Origin: Stenotrophomonas sp. Marseille-Q4652
Lineage (GTDB): Bacteria; Pseudomonadota; Gammaproteobacteria; Xanthomonadales; Xanthomonadaceae
Direction: 5' to 3'
Assembly (NCBI RefSeq): GCF_916618915.1
Contig: NZ_CAKAKE010000001.1
Span: 1,736,001-1,800,000 of the forward strand
DNA: 64,000 bases
Below are positions 1-8,734 of the stretch, piece after piece. A program made the translations under genes and the position numbers. Each line of letters begins with the position of its first letter. The first letter of the stretch is position 1. Below the pieces are notes generated by a model. It worked only from the letters and a program-made list of their open reading frames with translations. It did no database searches and was not told the DNA's origin.

Positions 1-21
1 GGGGCCTGAGCCCGCACCGGC

Positions 22-831
22 TTAGACACCCATGTAGCGGCCGGGACGGTGGTTGAACATCAGCACCAGGCTCAGCACCATCGCCCCCAGTGCCGAATAC
101 AGCACCTGCATCGGCGACATCACCGACAGCGCCACCAGCATCAGCGCCGTGTCGAACGCCATCTGCACCTTGCCCGCACTCCAGCCGCGACTGCGCTGCA
201 GGTGCACGGCCAGGATGCCGATGCCGCCCAGGCTGGCTCGGTGGCGGATGAAGAACAGGATGCCCAGCCCCGACAGCGCGCCGCCGACCAGGGCGGCGAA
301 CAACTGGCTCATGCGCGCAAACTCCATCCAGCGCGGCAGCAGGTCAGTCAGCAGGCCACAGGCCGTGACCGCGGCGAAGGTCTTGAGGGTGAACTCCCAG
401 CCCATCCGCCGCACCGCCAGCCAGTAGAACGGCAGGTTCACCAGCACGAACACCAGACCGAAATTCCAGCCCAGCGCGTAGTGCGTGAGGAAGGCGACGC
501 CGGCCATGCCGCCGATCATCAGCCCGCCCTGGGCGAAGACTGCCAAGCCAAGCGAGGCGACCAGCGTAGCCAGCACCATGCCCTGCACGTCGTCAGCGAC
601 GCTGTGGCGCAGGGCCTTGGCGTCGGCCGGGGTACCGGCGCTGTCCGGCGGCGGGGTCAGCGGGCCGGCCGTGACCAGATGGCCGTCATCCTCGCGCTGC
701 CCGTCCACCGGGTCATTGGCGGCCGCCAGGGCGGCAGGATCGGCGGGAGAGGAAGAAGCGATATCGATTGCCGGGGAAGCGGGCTGCGGCATGTCGGTCC
801 GTGCACGGCGGGGGGGCGCCGTATTAGACAC
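22..831 (-). CDS. YitT/DUF161 family integral membrane protein
   Basis: A 269-residue protein. The first 80 residues or so are polar and rich in Ala, Pro and Asp; the rest is a string of hydrophobic segments (roughly residues 84-105, 113-135, 150-165, 177-195, 225-260) ending in a short basic tail. The pattern and the glycine-rich segment after the first helix fit the YitT family, whose transported substrate or role is not established. Family members are usually near 200 residues, so the N-terminal extension is unusual; an internal start at Met14 or later would shorten it. The gene is monocistronic and reads toward the left window edge. Family assignment is fairly sure, function unknown. Confidence 0.75.
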   Translation of the reverse strand: MSNTAPPRRARTDMPQPASPAIDIASSSPADPAALAAANDPVDGQREDDGHLVTAGPLTPPPDSAGTPADAKALRHSVADDVQGMVLATLVASLGLAVFAQGGLMIGGMAGVAFLTHYALGWNFGLVFVLVNLPFYWLAVRRMGWEFTLKTFAAVTACGLLTDLLPRWMEFARMSQLFAALVGGALSGLGILFFIRHRASLGGIGILAVHLQRSRGWSAGKVQMAFDTALMLVALSVMSPMQVLYSALGAMVLSLVLMFNHRPGRYMGV

Positions 832-866
832 AAATGCGCGTGATTATGCTGCAACCGCACAAAGCA

Positions 867-889
867 ATGCCCGGCACTGGGCCGGGCAT
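867..889 (-). terminator. Candidate terminator of the pilT-pilU unit
   Basis: A 9-bp perfect stem (ATGCCCGGC with GCCGGGCAT) around a 5-nt loop lies about 60 bp past the pilU stop. On the minus strand it is followed by a loosely T-rich stretch (TGCTTTG). The stem is convincing, but the weak U-tract leaves Rho-independent termination uncertain. Confidence 0.5.
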
Positions 890-949
890 CGGAGAGGAGC
901 AAGGCCAGCGGCTCGCCGGGGCACCCGGCCCGCCGGAATCGGCCGGAAC

Positions 950-2080
950 TCAGCGGACTTCGGCGATCTCCACGCCATCCAGGCCCTGGGCCAGGGTCTT
1001 GGCATCGCCGCCCTGGGAGAGCTTGATACGCAGGCGCACCTCGTTCTGGGAGTCGGCGTAACGCAGCGCGTCCTCGTAACTGATCTCGCCGGCCTGGTAC
1101 AACTCGAACAGGCTCTGGTCGAAGGTCTTCATGCCCAGCTGGACCGATTCCTTCATCACTTCCTTGAGCTTGTGGATCTCGCCGTCGCGGATGTAGTCCT
1201 GCACCAGCGGCGTGCCCAGCAGGATCTCCATCGCCACCTTGCGACCCTTGCCGTCCGGGGTCGGCACCAGCTGCTGGGCGACCACGCCCTTGAGGTTCAG
1301 CGACAGGTCCATCAGCAGCTGGCTGCGGCGGTCTTCCGGGAAGAAGTTGATGATGCGGTCCATCGCCTGGTTGGCGTTGTTGGCGTGCAGCGTGCACAGC
1401 ACCAGGTGGCCGGTTTCGGCAAAGGCGATCGCGTGGTCCATGCCTTCGCGGGTACGCACCTCGCCGATCATGATCACGTCCGGCGCCTGGCGCAGGGTGT
1501 TCTTCAGGGCCGCATCCCAGCTGTCGGTGTCGATGCCGACCTCGCGCTGGGTGATGATGCAGCCCTCGTGCTTGTGCACGAATTCAATCGGGTCCTCGAT
1601 GGTGATGATGTGCCCGGTCGAGTTCTGGTTGCGGTAGCCGATCATCGCCGCCAGCGAGGTCGACTTACCGGTACCGGTGGCACCGACGAAGATGATGATG
1701 CCGCGCTTGGTCATCGCCAGCGTCTTGATGATCGGCGGCAGGTTCAGCTCTTCCACCGTCGGGATCTTGGTCTCGATCCGGCGCAGCACCATGCCCACCT
1801 GGTTGCGCTGGTAGAAGCAGGAGACACGGAAACGGCCCACGCCGGCCACGCCAATGGCAAAGTTGCACTCGTGGGTCTTCTCGAACTCCTCGCGCTGCGA
1901 GGGGGTCATCACGTTGAGCACCATGTCGCGGCTCTGCTGCGGCGTCAGCGGCGTCTGCGTGATCGGGGTGATCTTGCCGTGCACCTTCATTGAAGGCGGC
2001 ATGCCGGAGGTGATGAAAAGGTCCGACGCCTTCTGGTGCGCCATCAGCTTGAGGAACGAGGTGAAGTCGATGGTGCTCAT
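950..2080 (-). CDS. pilU: Type IV pilus retraction ATPase PilU
   Basis: A 376-residue secretion ATPase of the PilT/GspE family. The Walker A motif GATGTGKST is at residues 133-141, with the family's Asp-box/Walker B region near 190-200 and the conserved HxxH-type histidine region (TGHLVLCTLH) near 223-232. The N terminus (MSTIDFTSFLKLMAHQKASD) and the C-terminal tail beyond the PilT core identify PilU rather than PilT. It is a cytoplasmic motor that assists PilT in pilus depolymerisation and twitching. It lies about 100 bp downstream of pilT on the same strand, the order seen in Pseudomonas. Its length is as expected. Confidence 0.95.
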   Translation of the reverse strand: MSTIDFTSFLKLMAHQKASDLFITSGMPPSMKVHGKITPITQTPLTPQQSRDMVLNVMTPSQREEFEKTHECNFAIGVAGVGRFRVSCFYQRNQVGMVLRRIETKIPTVEELNLPPIIKTLAMTKRGIIIFVGATGTGKSTSLAAMIGYRNQNSTGHIITIEDPIEFVHKHEGCIITQREVGIDTDSWDAALKNTLRQAPDVIMIGEVRTREGMDHAIAFAETGHLVLCTLHANNANQAMDRIINFFPEDRRSQLLMDLSLNLKGVVAQQLVPTPDGKGRKVAMEILLGTPLVQDYIRDGEIHKLKEVMKESVQLGMKTFDQSLFELYQAGEISYEDALRYADSQNEVRLRIKLSQGGDAKTLAQGLDGVEIAEVR

Positions 2081-2182
2081 CGCTTTGCTCCGGAGAGGGT
2101 GCTATGCCGTGAAGCCGATGCCGGCAGCCCTGCGTGCCGGCAACCCGTCTGCGCGCGACGCCGCGGGCGGCGCCGCCCCGCG

Positions 2183-3220
2183 TCATTCGAACAGGCGCTT
2201 GTCCTTGGCGTATTCCTTGGCCTGGTTGCGGGTGATCAGGCTGCGCTTGACCAGGTCCTGCAGGTTCTGGTCGAGGGTCTGCATACCCACCGACTGGCCG
2301 GTCTGGATGGCCGAATACATCTGCGCGACCTTGTCCTCGCGGATCAGGTTACGGATGGCCGGCGTGGCCACCATGATCTCGTGCGAGGCGATGCGGCCGC
2401 CGCCGACGCGCTTGAGCAGCGCCTGCGAAATCACCGCCCGCAGCGACTCGGACAGCATCGAGCGCACCATCGGCTTCTCGCCGGCCGGGAACACGTCGAT
2501 GATGCGGTCGATGGTCTTGGCCGCCGAGCTGGTGTGCAGGGTGCCGAACACCAGATGGCCGGTTTCCGCGGCCGTCAGCGCCAGGCGGATGGTTTCCAGG
2601 TCGCGCAACTCGCCGACCAGGATGATGTCCGGGTCCTCGCGCAGCGCCGAGCGCAGCGCTTCGTTGAAGCCGTGGGTATCACGGTGCACTTCGCGCTGGT
2701 TGATCAGGCACTTCTGCGAGGTGTGCACGAACTCGATCGGATCCTCGACGGTGAGGATGTGGCCGTATTCGTTCTTATTGATGTGGTCGATCATCGCCGC
2801 CAGCGTGGTCGACTTGCCCGAACCGGTCGGCCCGGTCACCAGGATCAGGCCCTGTGGCTGTTCGATCAGCTGGCGGAACACCGGCGGGCAGCCCAGGTCT
2901 TCCAGGGTCAGCACTTCGGAGGGAATGGTACGAAACACCGCACCGGCGCCACGGTTCTGGTTGAACGCGTTGACGCGGAAGCGGGCCAGCGACGGGATCT
3001 CGAACGAGAAGTCGACCTCGAGGAATTCCTCATAGTCGCGGCGCTGCTTGTCCGACATGATGTCGTACACCAGCGCATGGACCTGCTTGTGGTCCAGGGC
3101 CGGAATGTTGATGCGGCGGACGTCGCCATCCACGCGGATCATCGGCGGCAGCCCTGCGGACAGGTGCAGGTCCGACGCCTTGTTCTTCACTGAAAACGCC
3201 AACAGTTCGGCGATATCCAT
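2183..3220 (-). CDS. pilT: Type IV pilus twitching motility ATPase PilT
   Basis: I place the start at ATG 3218-3220 (protein MDIAELLAFSVKNKASDLHL, 345 residues), matching the usual PilT N terminus; an upstream in-frame start would add 28 residues without homology. Walker A is GPTGSGKS at residues 130-137. The AIRNLIRE motif needed for retraction in PilT is present near residue 290. It is the main motor that disassembles the pilus fibre at the inner membrane. It is divergent from yggS-proC, a neighbourhood also found in Pseudomonas, with an 86-bp shared upstream region. Confidence 0.96.
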   Translation of the reverse strand: MDIAELLAFSVKNKASDLHLSAGLPPMIRVDGDVRRINIPALDHKQVHALVYDIMSDKQRRDYEEFLEVDFSFEIPSLARFRVNAFNQNRGAGAVFRTIPSEVLTLEDLGCPPVFRQLIEQPQGLILVTGPTGSGKSTTLAAMIDHINKNEYGHILTVEDPIEFVHTSQKCLINQREVHRDTHGFNEALRSALREDPDIILVGELRDLETIRLALTAAETGHLVFGTLHTSSAAKTIDRIIDVFPAGEKPMVRSMLSESLRAVISQALLKRVGGGRIASHEIMVATPAIRNLIREDKVAQMYSAIQTGQSVGMQTLDQNLQDLVKRSLITRNQAKEYAKDKRLFE

Positions 3221-3272
3221 ACGCTGCTCTGCTCCCCGGTGCTGCGACTGGAAGGATCTTTCCCCAGGCCGC

Positions 3273-3300
3273 AGTATAGCGTTCTTGCCTCCACTGGAAC
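3273..3300 (-). promoter_or_regulatory. Candidate sigma70 promoter of pilT
   Basis: On the minus strand a TATACT -10 box (plus coordinates 3273-3278) sits about 16 bp after GTTCCA, a poor -35. A transcript from here would have a leader of about 45 nt before the pilT ATG. It lies inside the short pilT/yggS intergenic region. The weak -35 makes this tentative. Confidence 0.35.
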
Positions 3301-3306
3301 GCACCC

Positions 3307-3984
3307 TTGCCGGCCGTCCCGCTGTCTACCATCGTCGAAGAAATACACAACGCGAGCCAGGCCGCACAGCGGCCAGACGCCCGCCTGCTGGCGGTGTCCA
3401 AGGCCCAGCCGGCCGAGGCGGTGGCGGCGCTCGCGGCGCAGGGACAGCGTGCCTTCGGCGAGAACTACGTGCAGGAAGCGGCGGTCAAGATTGCCGCGCT
3501 GGCCGGCCTGCAGCTGGAGTGGCACCTGATCGGCCACCTGCAGTCCAACAAGGCCGAGCAGGCCGCGGCACTGTTCGACTGGGTGCAGAGCGTGGACCGG
3601 CCCAAGCTGGTCGGTGCACTGGCCCGCCATCGCCCGGCCGACCGGGATCCGCTGAACGTGCTGATCCAGGTCAACGTCGATGACGAGGACAGCAAGCATG
3701 GTTGCGCTCCCGGCGATATCGATGCACTGGCCGATGCGATCGCCGCCGAGCCGCGGCTGCGGCTGCGCGGGCTGATGGCGATCCCGGCGCCGTTCCCTGA
3801 CCAGACGCGCAGGCGCGCCGCCTTCGTGCGCATGCGTGGCCTGTTCGAGGCACTGCGGGCCCGGTATCCGGGCGTCGACACCCTGTCGATGGGCATGAGC
3901 GGCGACTTCGCCCTGGCCATCGCCGAAGGCGCGACGATGGTCCGGGTCGGCACGGCCCTGTTCGGCGAACGCCAGGCCTCCTGA
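3307..3984 (+). CDS. YggS/PROSC family PLP-binding homeostasis protein
   Basis: A 225-residue fold-type III alanine-racemase-like protein that binds pyridoxal phosphate through the lysine in LLAVSKAQP (about residue 36). The family buffers PLP and affects amino-acid and 2-ketobutyrate balance and has no known racemase activity. The SMGMSGDFALAI phosphate-binding loop and GTALFGER end are present. The only in-frame start near the homologous N terminus is TTG at 3307, with no strong Shine-Dalgarno. It heads an operon with proC, 29 bp downstream, the usual partner. yggT, which often follows, is not here. Confidence 0.93.
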   Translation: MPAVPLSTIVEEIHNASQAAQRPDARLLAVSKAQPAEAVAALAAQGQRAFGENYVQEAAVKIAALAGLQLEWHLIGHLQSNKAEQAAALFDWVQSVDRPKLVGALARHRPADRDPLNVLIQVNVDDEDSKHGCAPGDIDALADAIAAEPRLRLRGLMAIPAPFPDQTRRRAAFVRMRGLFEALRARYPGVDTLSMGMSGDFALAIAEGATMVRVGTALFGERQAS

Positions 3985-4013
3985 CACTCCCTTCCGCAAT
4001 CACAGGTCACCGC

Positions 4014-4856
4014 ATGAACGCGACGGCATCGGCATCCACTCCACCGCAAGTGGCCTTCATCGGCGGCGGCAACATGGCCCGCAGCCTGATCGCCGGGCTG
4101 GTCCGCCAGGGCGTGCACGGCAGCGCCATCCACGTGGCCGAGCCGGTCGAGGCGCTGCGCCAGGCATTGGAGCAGGACTTCGGCGTGGCCACCTTCGCCG
4201 GGGCCAGCGACGCCGTTGCCCATGCGCCGCTGTGGGTGCTGGCGGTCAAGCCGCAGGTCATGCGCGAGGTCTGTGCCGGGCTGGCCGATGCAGCGCGCGC
4301 ACAATCGCCGCTGGTCGTGTCCATTGCCGCCGGCATCACCGCCGGGCAGCTGGACCGCTGGCTGGGCGGCGGCAACGTGGTGGTCCGCGCCATGCCCAAC
4401 ACCCCTGCCCTGCTGGGCGCCGGCGTGACCGGCCTGTTCGCCAACGAACGGGTCAGCGCCACGCAGCGTGCGCGCGCCGAACAGGTACTGGCCAGCGCTG
4501 GCAGGACCGTGTGGATCGAGGACGAGGCACTGATCGATGCGGTGACCGCCGTGTCCGGCAGCGGCCCGGCCTATGTATTCCTGCTGGCCGAGGCGATGGA
4601 GGCGGCAGCCCTGCAACAGGGTCTTCCTGCCGACGCCGCGCGCATCCTGGTGCAGGACACCCTGCTCGGTGCCGCACGGATGCTGGTCGAGGCCGGCGAG
4701 GCACCGGCGGAGCTGCGCCGACGGGTCACTTCGCCGGGCGGCACCACGCAGGCGGCGATCGAGACCTTCCAGGCCGGCGGTTTCGAGGCGCTGGCCGCAC
4801 GCGCCATCGAGGCGGCCACCGTGCGGGGCCGCGAACTGTCAGCGGCAAACGACTGA
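4014..4856 (+). CDS. proC: Pyrroline-5-carboxylate reductase
   Basis: A 280-residue enzyme of the last step of proline synthesis, reducing pyrroline-5-carboxylate with NAD(P)H. The N-terminal Rossmann motif is VAFIGGGNMARSLI (about residues 13-26). The C-terminal dimerisation domain carries the family signature around AVSGSGPAYVF (about residues 180-190) and RRVTSPGGTTQAAIE (about 236-250). It is cytoplasmic. It is second in the yggS-proC-DUF4426 operon, with a 7-bp gap to the next gene. Length and motifs are normal. Confidence 0.97.
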   Translation: MNATASASTPPQVAFIGGGNMARSLIAGLVRQGVHGSAIHVAEPVEALRQALEQDFGVATFAGASDAVAHAPLWVLAVKPQVMREVCAGLADAARAQSPLVVSIAAGITAGQLDRWLGGGNVVVRAMPNTPALLGAGVTGLFANERVSATQRARAEQVLASAGRTVWIEDEALIDAVTAVSGSGPAYVFLLAEAMEAAALQQGLPADAARILVQDTLLGAARMLVEAGEAPAELRRRVTSPGGTTQAAIETFQAGGFEALAARAIEAATVRGRELSAAND

Positions 4857-4863
4857 GCCGGCG

Positions 4864-5328
4864 ATGCGACGCCTGCTGCCGCGCCTGGCACTCCTCACGC
4901 TGGCCAGCGCCCTGGCTGCCTGTACCAGCAGCGAGGCGCCGCGGCCGGCCACGGTGATCGAGGCCGCGCCCAGTTACAGCGACCTCGGTGCATTGCGTGT
5001 CCACTACAACGTGTTGCCGACCCTGGCGATGAACCGCGCCATGGCCGCCAGCTACGGTGTGCCACAGGCAGCCGACCAGGCGCTGCTGGTGGTGGCCCTG
5101 CGGCACCGCGTGGATGGCGATGAACTGCCTGCCGATGGGACGGTCAGGGCCAGCGCGGTGGACCTGTCAGGTCGCCGCCAGCAGATCGCCCTGCGCCCGG
5201 TGCGCACCGGCGAGTACACCGACCACGTGGGCCTGGTCACGGTGAGCCGCCACGACACCCTGCGCTTTGAACTGCAGGTGCAGTCGGCCCACGGCGGCGG
5301 CATGGCCAGGTTCCAGCGCAGCTACTGA
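4864..5328 (+). CDS. DUF4426 lipoprotein-like exported protein
   Basis: A 154-residue protein with a basic, hydrophobic signal sequence and a lipobox-like LAAC near residues 18-21, so probably a lipoprotein. The mature part begins at TSSEAP. The YSDLGALRVHYNVLPTLAM region matches DUF4426, a family of unknown function frequently encoded beside proC/yggT in gammaproteobacteria. ATG at 4864 is 7 bp after the proC stop, implying co-transcription. It ends 8 bp short of the convergent hydrolase gene. Function unknown. Confidence 0.7.
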   Translation: MRRLLPRLALLTLASALAACTSSEAPRPATVIEAAPSYSDLGALRVHYNVLPTLAMNRAMAASYGVPQAADQALLVVALRHRVDGDELPADGTVRASAVDLSGRRQQIALRPVRTGEYTDHVGLVTVSRHDTLRFELQVQSAHGGGMARFQRSY

Positions 5329-5336
5329 GCCCGCTG

Positions 5337-7313
5337 TCACCTGCCGGCGTGGGGCGCGCTGCCGTGTTCGTCCAGGTCCTCATGCAGGATGCGGCGGATC
5401 TCGAGGATCGCCTGCGGCGTCTCCTGCACGCTGTGCCCGGAGATGATCACCTTCTCCGACAGGGCTCCGTCCAGGTGCGAGCTCCAGTACGGCACCAGCC
5501 CGTCCTGCGACTCGGCCAGCGGGACTTCCGCCTTGTTCTGGGCCACGATCGAATGGAACTTCAGGCCCGGGCGCAGCGGCAGGTTCGCCGCCGAGCGGAT
5601 GAACGGGTCATCGGACTTGAGGTTGTCGATGCTGTTGGGAATGCGCGGCTTGGCCGGCTTGCCATCGTCACCGTTCGGATCGACCAGCATCTCGAACACA
5701 TCACCGAACTTGCCGAGGATGGTGACCGGCAGGCGCACCAGCTTGCCGACCAGGCGACCGAAGCCCTTGCTGGCGGCATCGGTGCCGCGGTGCGGCGCGG
5801 CAATGAAGATCGCCCGGCCCACGTCCTTGCGCGCATCGAAATGCAGCAGCGGCCCGAGCTTGGACTTCACCTTCTTCAGCCGCTCGCCGCGCAGTTCATA
5901 ACGCTGCAGCAGATCGTCCCAGAGCGTCTCTCCGGAGGAGGACACCAGCAGCCGCGACAGCACGCCGCCCATGCTGTGGCCGATGATCACGATGTCGCGC
6001 GAGGCCGGTGCCTTGCCGCCGGGATCGAAGTGGCGCAGGGTCTCGTCCAGCGCGCGGTTGATCTCGTGGCGGTTCAACGCGATCGGCGCATTGGTCGGGT
6101 AATAGACCATCCACACCTGGAACTTCTCGCGCAGCACCGGGTCGCCCATGATCTCGTTGGCCACGTTGACCCAGGCCTCTGGACTGCTGCCCAGGCCATG
6201 CAGCATGAAGATGATCCGGCGGTTCGGATCGTAGGGCTGCATCAGGTAGATGTGCGGGGCGCGGATGCCCTCGCCGCGGCCGAACAGGGTGCGCAGCGAC
6301 TGCGTGGCGAAACCCGACTGCGCCTGCCACAGGCCATAGGCCGCGGTGAAGTTGGCGGCCAGCGGCACCTGCTCGCCGTGCAGTTCGGTGTGGGTGCTTC
6401 TTTCCAGCTCGTAGGCCTCGACCATCACCTCGCGCGTGGCCAGCACTTCCTCCATCGAGTCGCCGCGGAAACGCAGCAGCGCCGTCGCCGCCACCGAGGG
6501 CATCTCGCTGAACACCGGGCCGCGCAGGCGCTCCTCCTCCTGCTCGTCCTCGAGGCCAGCCGGCACTGCGAGCTGAGGGCCCTCGAGCTCGACCACCAGC
6601 TCGGCGCCGAAGCCATCGCGGCGGTAGGTGCTGCGCATGCCGGCAAAGCTGATCGTCGAGGCCGACAGCACACGCTTGGGAACCTGGTCAATGCGCAACT
6701 GGCTGAAGTCCACCGCCAGCGTCCAGTCACCGGCCTGCACCGGGCGGTCCAGCGCCTCTCCCTCCTGTGCGCGCTTGCGCACGTACTGGAACACCGTGGC
6801 CGCGGTCTGGTCGGCAGCGTAGTTGTAGTAGTCGCGCACCTGGGTCTGGCGTTCCTCGAAGGCGCGCTCTGTGGGCGAGCGCCCGCTGAAGAACAGATAG
6901 GCATACGCGTGACGGGCGGCCTGCAGCCACGCGTCCAGCGCCTCGGGCGACAGCGGTGGCCGCTCCTGAAGTTTGACCTCCGGCGTCATCTGCAGCGCGG
7001 CCCAGGTCCACAGCTCAGCCTGGGTGGCGAGGCGCTGCTCGCTCGGCATGCCCTCGGTTTCGGCCAGCGAGCGCTGGCAGGCCGGGACGTCCTTCTGGCA
7101 CTGGTCCAGGTCCAGCCCGATCATGCTCAGCGCTTCCTGGCTGGCACTGCTGAGCCGGCCATCGGTGAGCACGTCGCCGCGCTTGAGTGCCATGTATTTG
7201 GTCGAGGCCACCGGCTTGACGGTGACCTTCGCGCAGCCGCTGCCCAGCAGCAGGGTGACGCACAGCAGGGCGAAGGCGGCCAGCTGTCGGGGACGGAAGG
7301 TGGTAGAGCTCAT
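5337..7313 (-). CDS. Lipoprotein with alpha/beta-hydrolase domain
   Basis: A 658-residue protein. Its signal peptide ends in the lipobox LGSGC (Cys26), so it is probably lipid-anchored. Residues 30-300 form an uncharacterised N-terminal region. The C-terminal half is a lipase-like alpha/beta hydrolase: oxyanion segment MLHGLGSSPEAW near residue 370, nucleophile elbow GHSMGG with Ser447, and a late SGHSVQ likely carrying the catalytic His. Natural substrate unknown; an esterase or lipase at the cell envelope is the reasonable inference. Its ATG overlaps the last 4 bp of the upstream DUF4105 gene, so the pair is translationally coupled. Confidence 0.8.
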   Translation of the reverse strand: MSSTTFRPRQLAAFALLCVTLLLGSGCAKVTVKPVASTKYMALKRGDVLTDGRLSSASQEALSMIGLDLDQCQKDVPACQRSLAETEGMPSEQRLATQAELWTWAALQMTPEVKLQERPPLSPEALDAWLQAARHAYAYLFFSGRSPTERAFEERQTQVRDYYNYAADQTAATVFQYVRKRAQEGEALDRPVQAGDWTLAVDFSQLRIDQVPKRVLSASTISFAGMRSTYRRDGFGAELVVELEGPQLAVPAGLEDEQEEERLRGPVFSEMPSVAATALLRFRGDSMEEVLATREVMVEAYELERSTHTELHGEQVPLAANFTAAYGLWQAQSGFATQSLRTLFGRGEGIRAPHIYLMQPYDPNRRIIFMLHGLGSSPEAWVNVANEIMGDPVLREKFQVWMVYYPTNAPIALNRHEINRALDETLRHFDPGGKAPASRDIVIIGHSMGGVLSRLLVSSSGETLWDDLLQRYELRGERLKKVKSKLGPLLHFDARKDVGRAIFIAAPHRGTDAASKGFGRLVGKLVRLPVTILGKFGDVFEMLVDPNGDDGKPAKPRIPNSIDNLKSDDPFIRSAANLPLRPGLKFHSIVAQNKAEVPLAESQDGLVPYWSSHLDGALSEKVIISGHSVQETPQAILEIRRILHEDLDEHGSAPHAGR

Positions 7314-8359
7314 CGGCTTGCCTGCTCGGTTCCTGGAATACCGCGCCGGATCACGCGGCTGAAGTCATCGTTGTCGCCACTGGCACGGGCACGCGCGGTG
7401 ATGCGGCCGCGTTCACGCAGGGTCTGCAGATCGTAGCCGGGCTGCAGGCCACCGACATCGTGGGCATAGCCGGCCAGGTAACCCGATGCCAGCAGGCGCC
7501 AGTCCAGCGGCAGGCCTGGGGCGATACCGCGGACCAGATCGAACACCACGGTGGTGCAGTTGCTGGTCAGCGTGTTGTAGAAGGCCGGCCGTGCCCGCAA
7601 TGCGTCGCCCTGGGCTACATAGGAACGCAGCAGATCGCGCAGCTCCCCGCGCGAAAGCCCATGCAACCGGTAGAGATAGACGTCCTCCTCGCGCACATTG
7701 CTGCGCACGCGCACGATGTCACGCTCGTCCGACGCCACCAGCACCGCTTCGAACTTGCGGAAGAACCCGCCCAGCGCGGAGAACGATTCATCGCGCTCCT
7801 TGCGGATCTCCAGCGAGAACACCAGGTGGCGACCATCCTCGAAGCCGAACGACACCAGGGTGTGGGCGATGGCGGGCACCGTCCAGTAGGAAAGGATCAT
7901 GTCGGCCGAGACCACCTGGCCGAGGTCGTACTCGCGATGCTCCCAGGCGATGTCGTAATCGTCCTGGCTGCGCCAGTGGAAGTTGCGCACGTTCTCGATC
8001 ACCAGCCGCTCGCCTTCCAGCCGTGCCTGCAACGGCCGGGCGACGTCATCGGCCCAGTCGCGGTCCTGCCGCGGCTCGATGCCGCTCCACCACACCAGCA
8101 GCAAGGCCAGGGTAGCGCCGAAAGGCAACAATCCACGCCAGCGCCGGCACGGGGCCAGGCTGCTGCGCAGGGCGATGACCGCAAGGCCGGTCCAGACCAG
8201 TAACGCCAGGACCTTCAGGACCAAGCCGCCGGGAAGCTGGAACCACAACGCGCCCAGTCCCCAGACCAGGGCGACTGTGCAGGCCAGCACCAGCAGCCCA
8301 CTCCCGCCCCGGACCAAGGCCATGCGCAGTGCGCGCTGCAACGCACCCGGCGTGCTCAT
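7310..8359 (-). CDS. DUF4105 domain inner-membrane protein
   Basis: A 349-residue protein starting at ATG 8357-8359 (MSTPGALQRALRMAL). Three N-terminal hydrophobic segments (about residues 17-37, 40-60 and 70-85) precede a large domain. That domain carries the DUF4105 hallmark FYNTLTSNCTTVVFDLVRG near residue 270, where the Asn-Cys pair resembles a papain-like NlpC/P60-type nucleophile. A cysteine peptidase or amidase activity is only a hypothesis. The following gene, a lipoprotein hydrolase, overlaps it by 4 bp. In-frame sequence upstream of this start lacks homology and a hydrophobic start. Confidence 0.75.
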   Translation of the reverse strand: MSTPGALQRALRMALVRGGSGLLVLACTVALVWGLGALWFQLPGGLVLKVLALLVWTGLAVIALRSSLAPCRRWRGLLPFGATLALLLVWWSGIEPRQDRDWADDVARPLQARLEGERLVIENVRNFHWRSQDDYDIAWEHREYDLGQVVSADMILSYWTVPAIAHTLVSFGFEDGRHLVFSLEIRKERDESFSALGGFFRKFEAVLVASDERDIVRVRSNVREEDVYLYRLHGLSRGELRDLLRSYVAQGDALRARPAFYNTLTSNCTTVVFDLVRGIAPGLPLDWRLLASGYLAGYAHDVGGLQPGYDLQTLRERGRITARARASGDNDDFSRVIRRGIPGTEQASR

Positions 8360-8560
8360 CGCCGCCCCACGATCCAGCCTGCGCGGACCACCGCCGGCGG
8401 GCGCAAACCAGGGACAAGGGACACACGCAGGGACAACAACGCAGGCTTGGGCGGCATCGTCTTTCAAAAGGCAAAGGAGGGAATGACGCGGTGCTGGCGG
8501 AGCCGCCAGCCCGGCAACATTAGCCGGAGATGCGCATGCGGGGCGTGGAGGCCAGATACG

Positions 8561-8583
8561 AAAAAACCGGCTCGAGGCCGGTT
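8561..8583 (-). terminator. Rho-independent terminator after tRNA-Val(CAC)
   Basis: On the minus strand, stem AACCGGC/GCCGGTT (7 bp, 5-nt loop) is followed by six T residues. It lies 13 bp past the tRNA 3' end and insulates the DUF4105 gene from the tRNA transcript. Confidence 0.85.
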
Positions 8584-8596
8584 CCTTCTATTCGCT

Positions 8597-8671
8597 TGGT
8601 GGGCGGTGCAGGGATCGAACCTGCGACCCTTGCCGTGTGAAGGCAATGCTCTACCGCTGAGCTAACCGCCC
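8597..8671 (-). tRNA. tRNA-Val (anticodon CAC)
   Basis: A 75-nt gene with encoded CCA. Acceptor GGGCGGT pairs with ACCGCCC. The anticodon loop is TTCACAC between TTGCC and GGCAA, and the T loop is TTCGATC. It reads GUG codons. It is flanked by its own near-consensus promoter and terminator, so it is an independent unit between pilZ and the DUF4105 gene. Confidence 0.97.
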
Positions 8672-8687
8672 GTGTTGCGAGCCGCCC

Positions 8688-8715
8688 ATTATAGGGAGGC
8701 CGACAAATTCGTCAA
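8688..8715 (-). promoter_or_regulatory. Sigma70 promoter of tRNA-Val(CAC)
   Basis: On the minus strand TTGACG (8710-8715), a 16-bp spacer, then a perfect TATAAT (8688-8693). The predicted start lies about 10 bp upstream of the tRNA 5' end. The GGGCGG after the -10 is a GC-rich discriminator, typical of stringently controlled tRNA promoters. Confidence 0.85.
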
Positions 8716-8734
8716 CGGATTCGTGCAACTTTTT

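Noticed and set aside
867..889. GCCGGGC hairpin as a Stenotrophomonas SMAG/REP element
   Set aside because: It lacks the terminal GTAG tetranucleotide and no second copy is seen in the window; better read as a pilU terminator.
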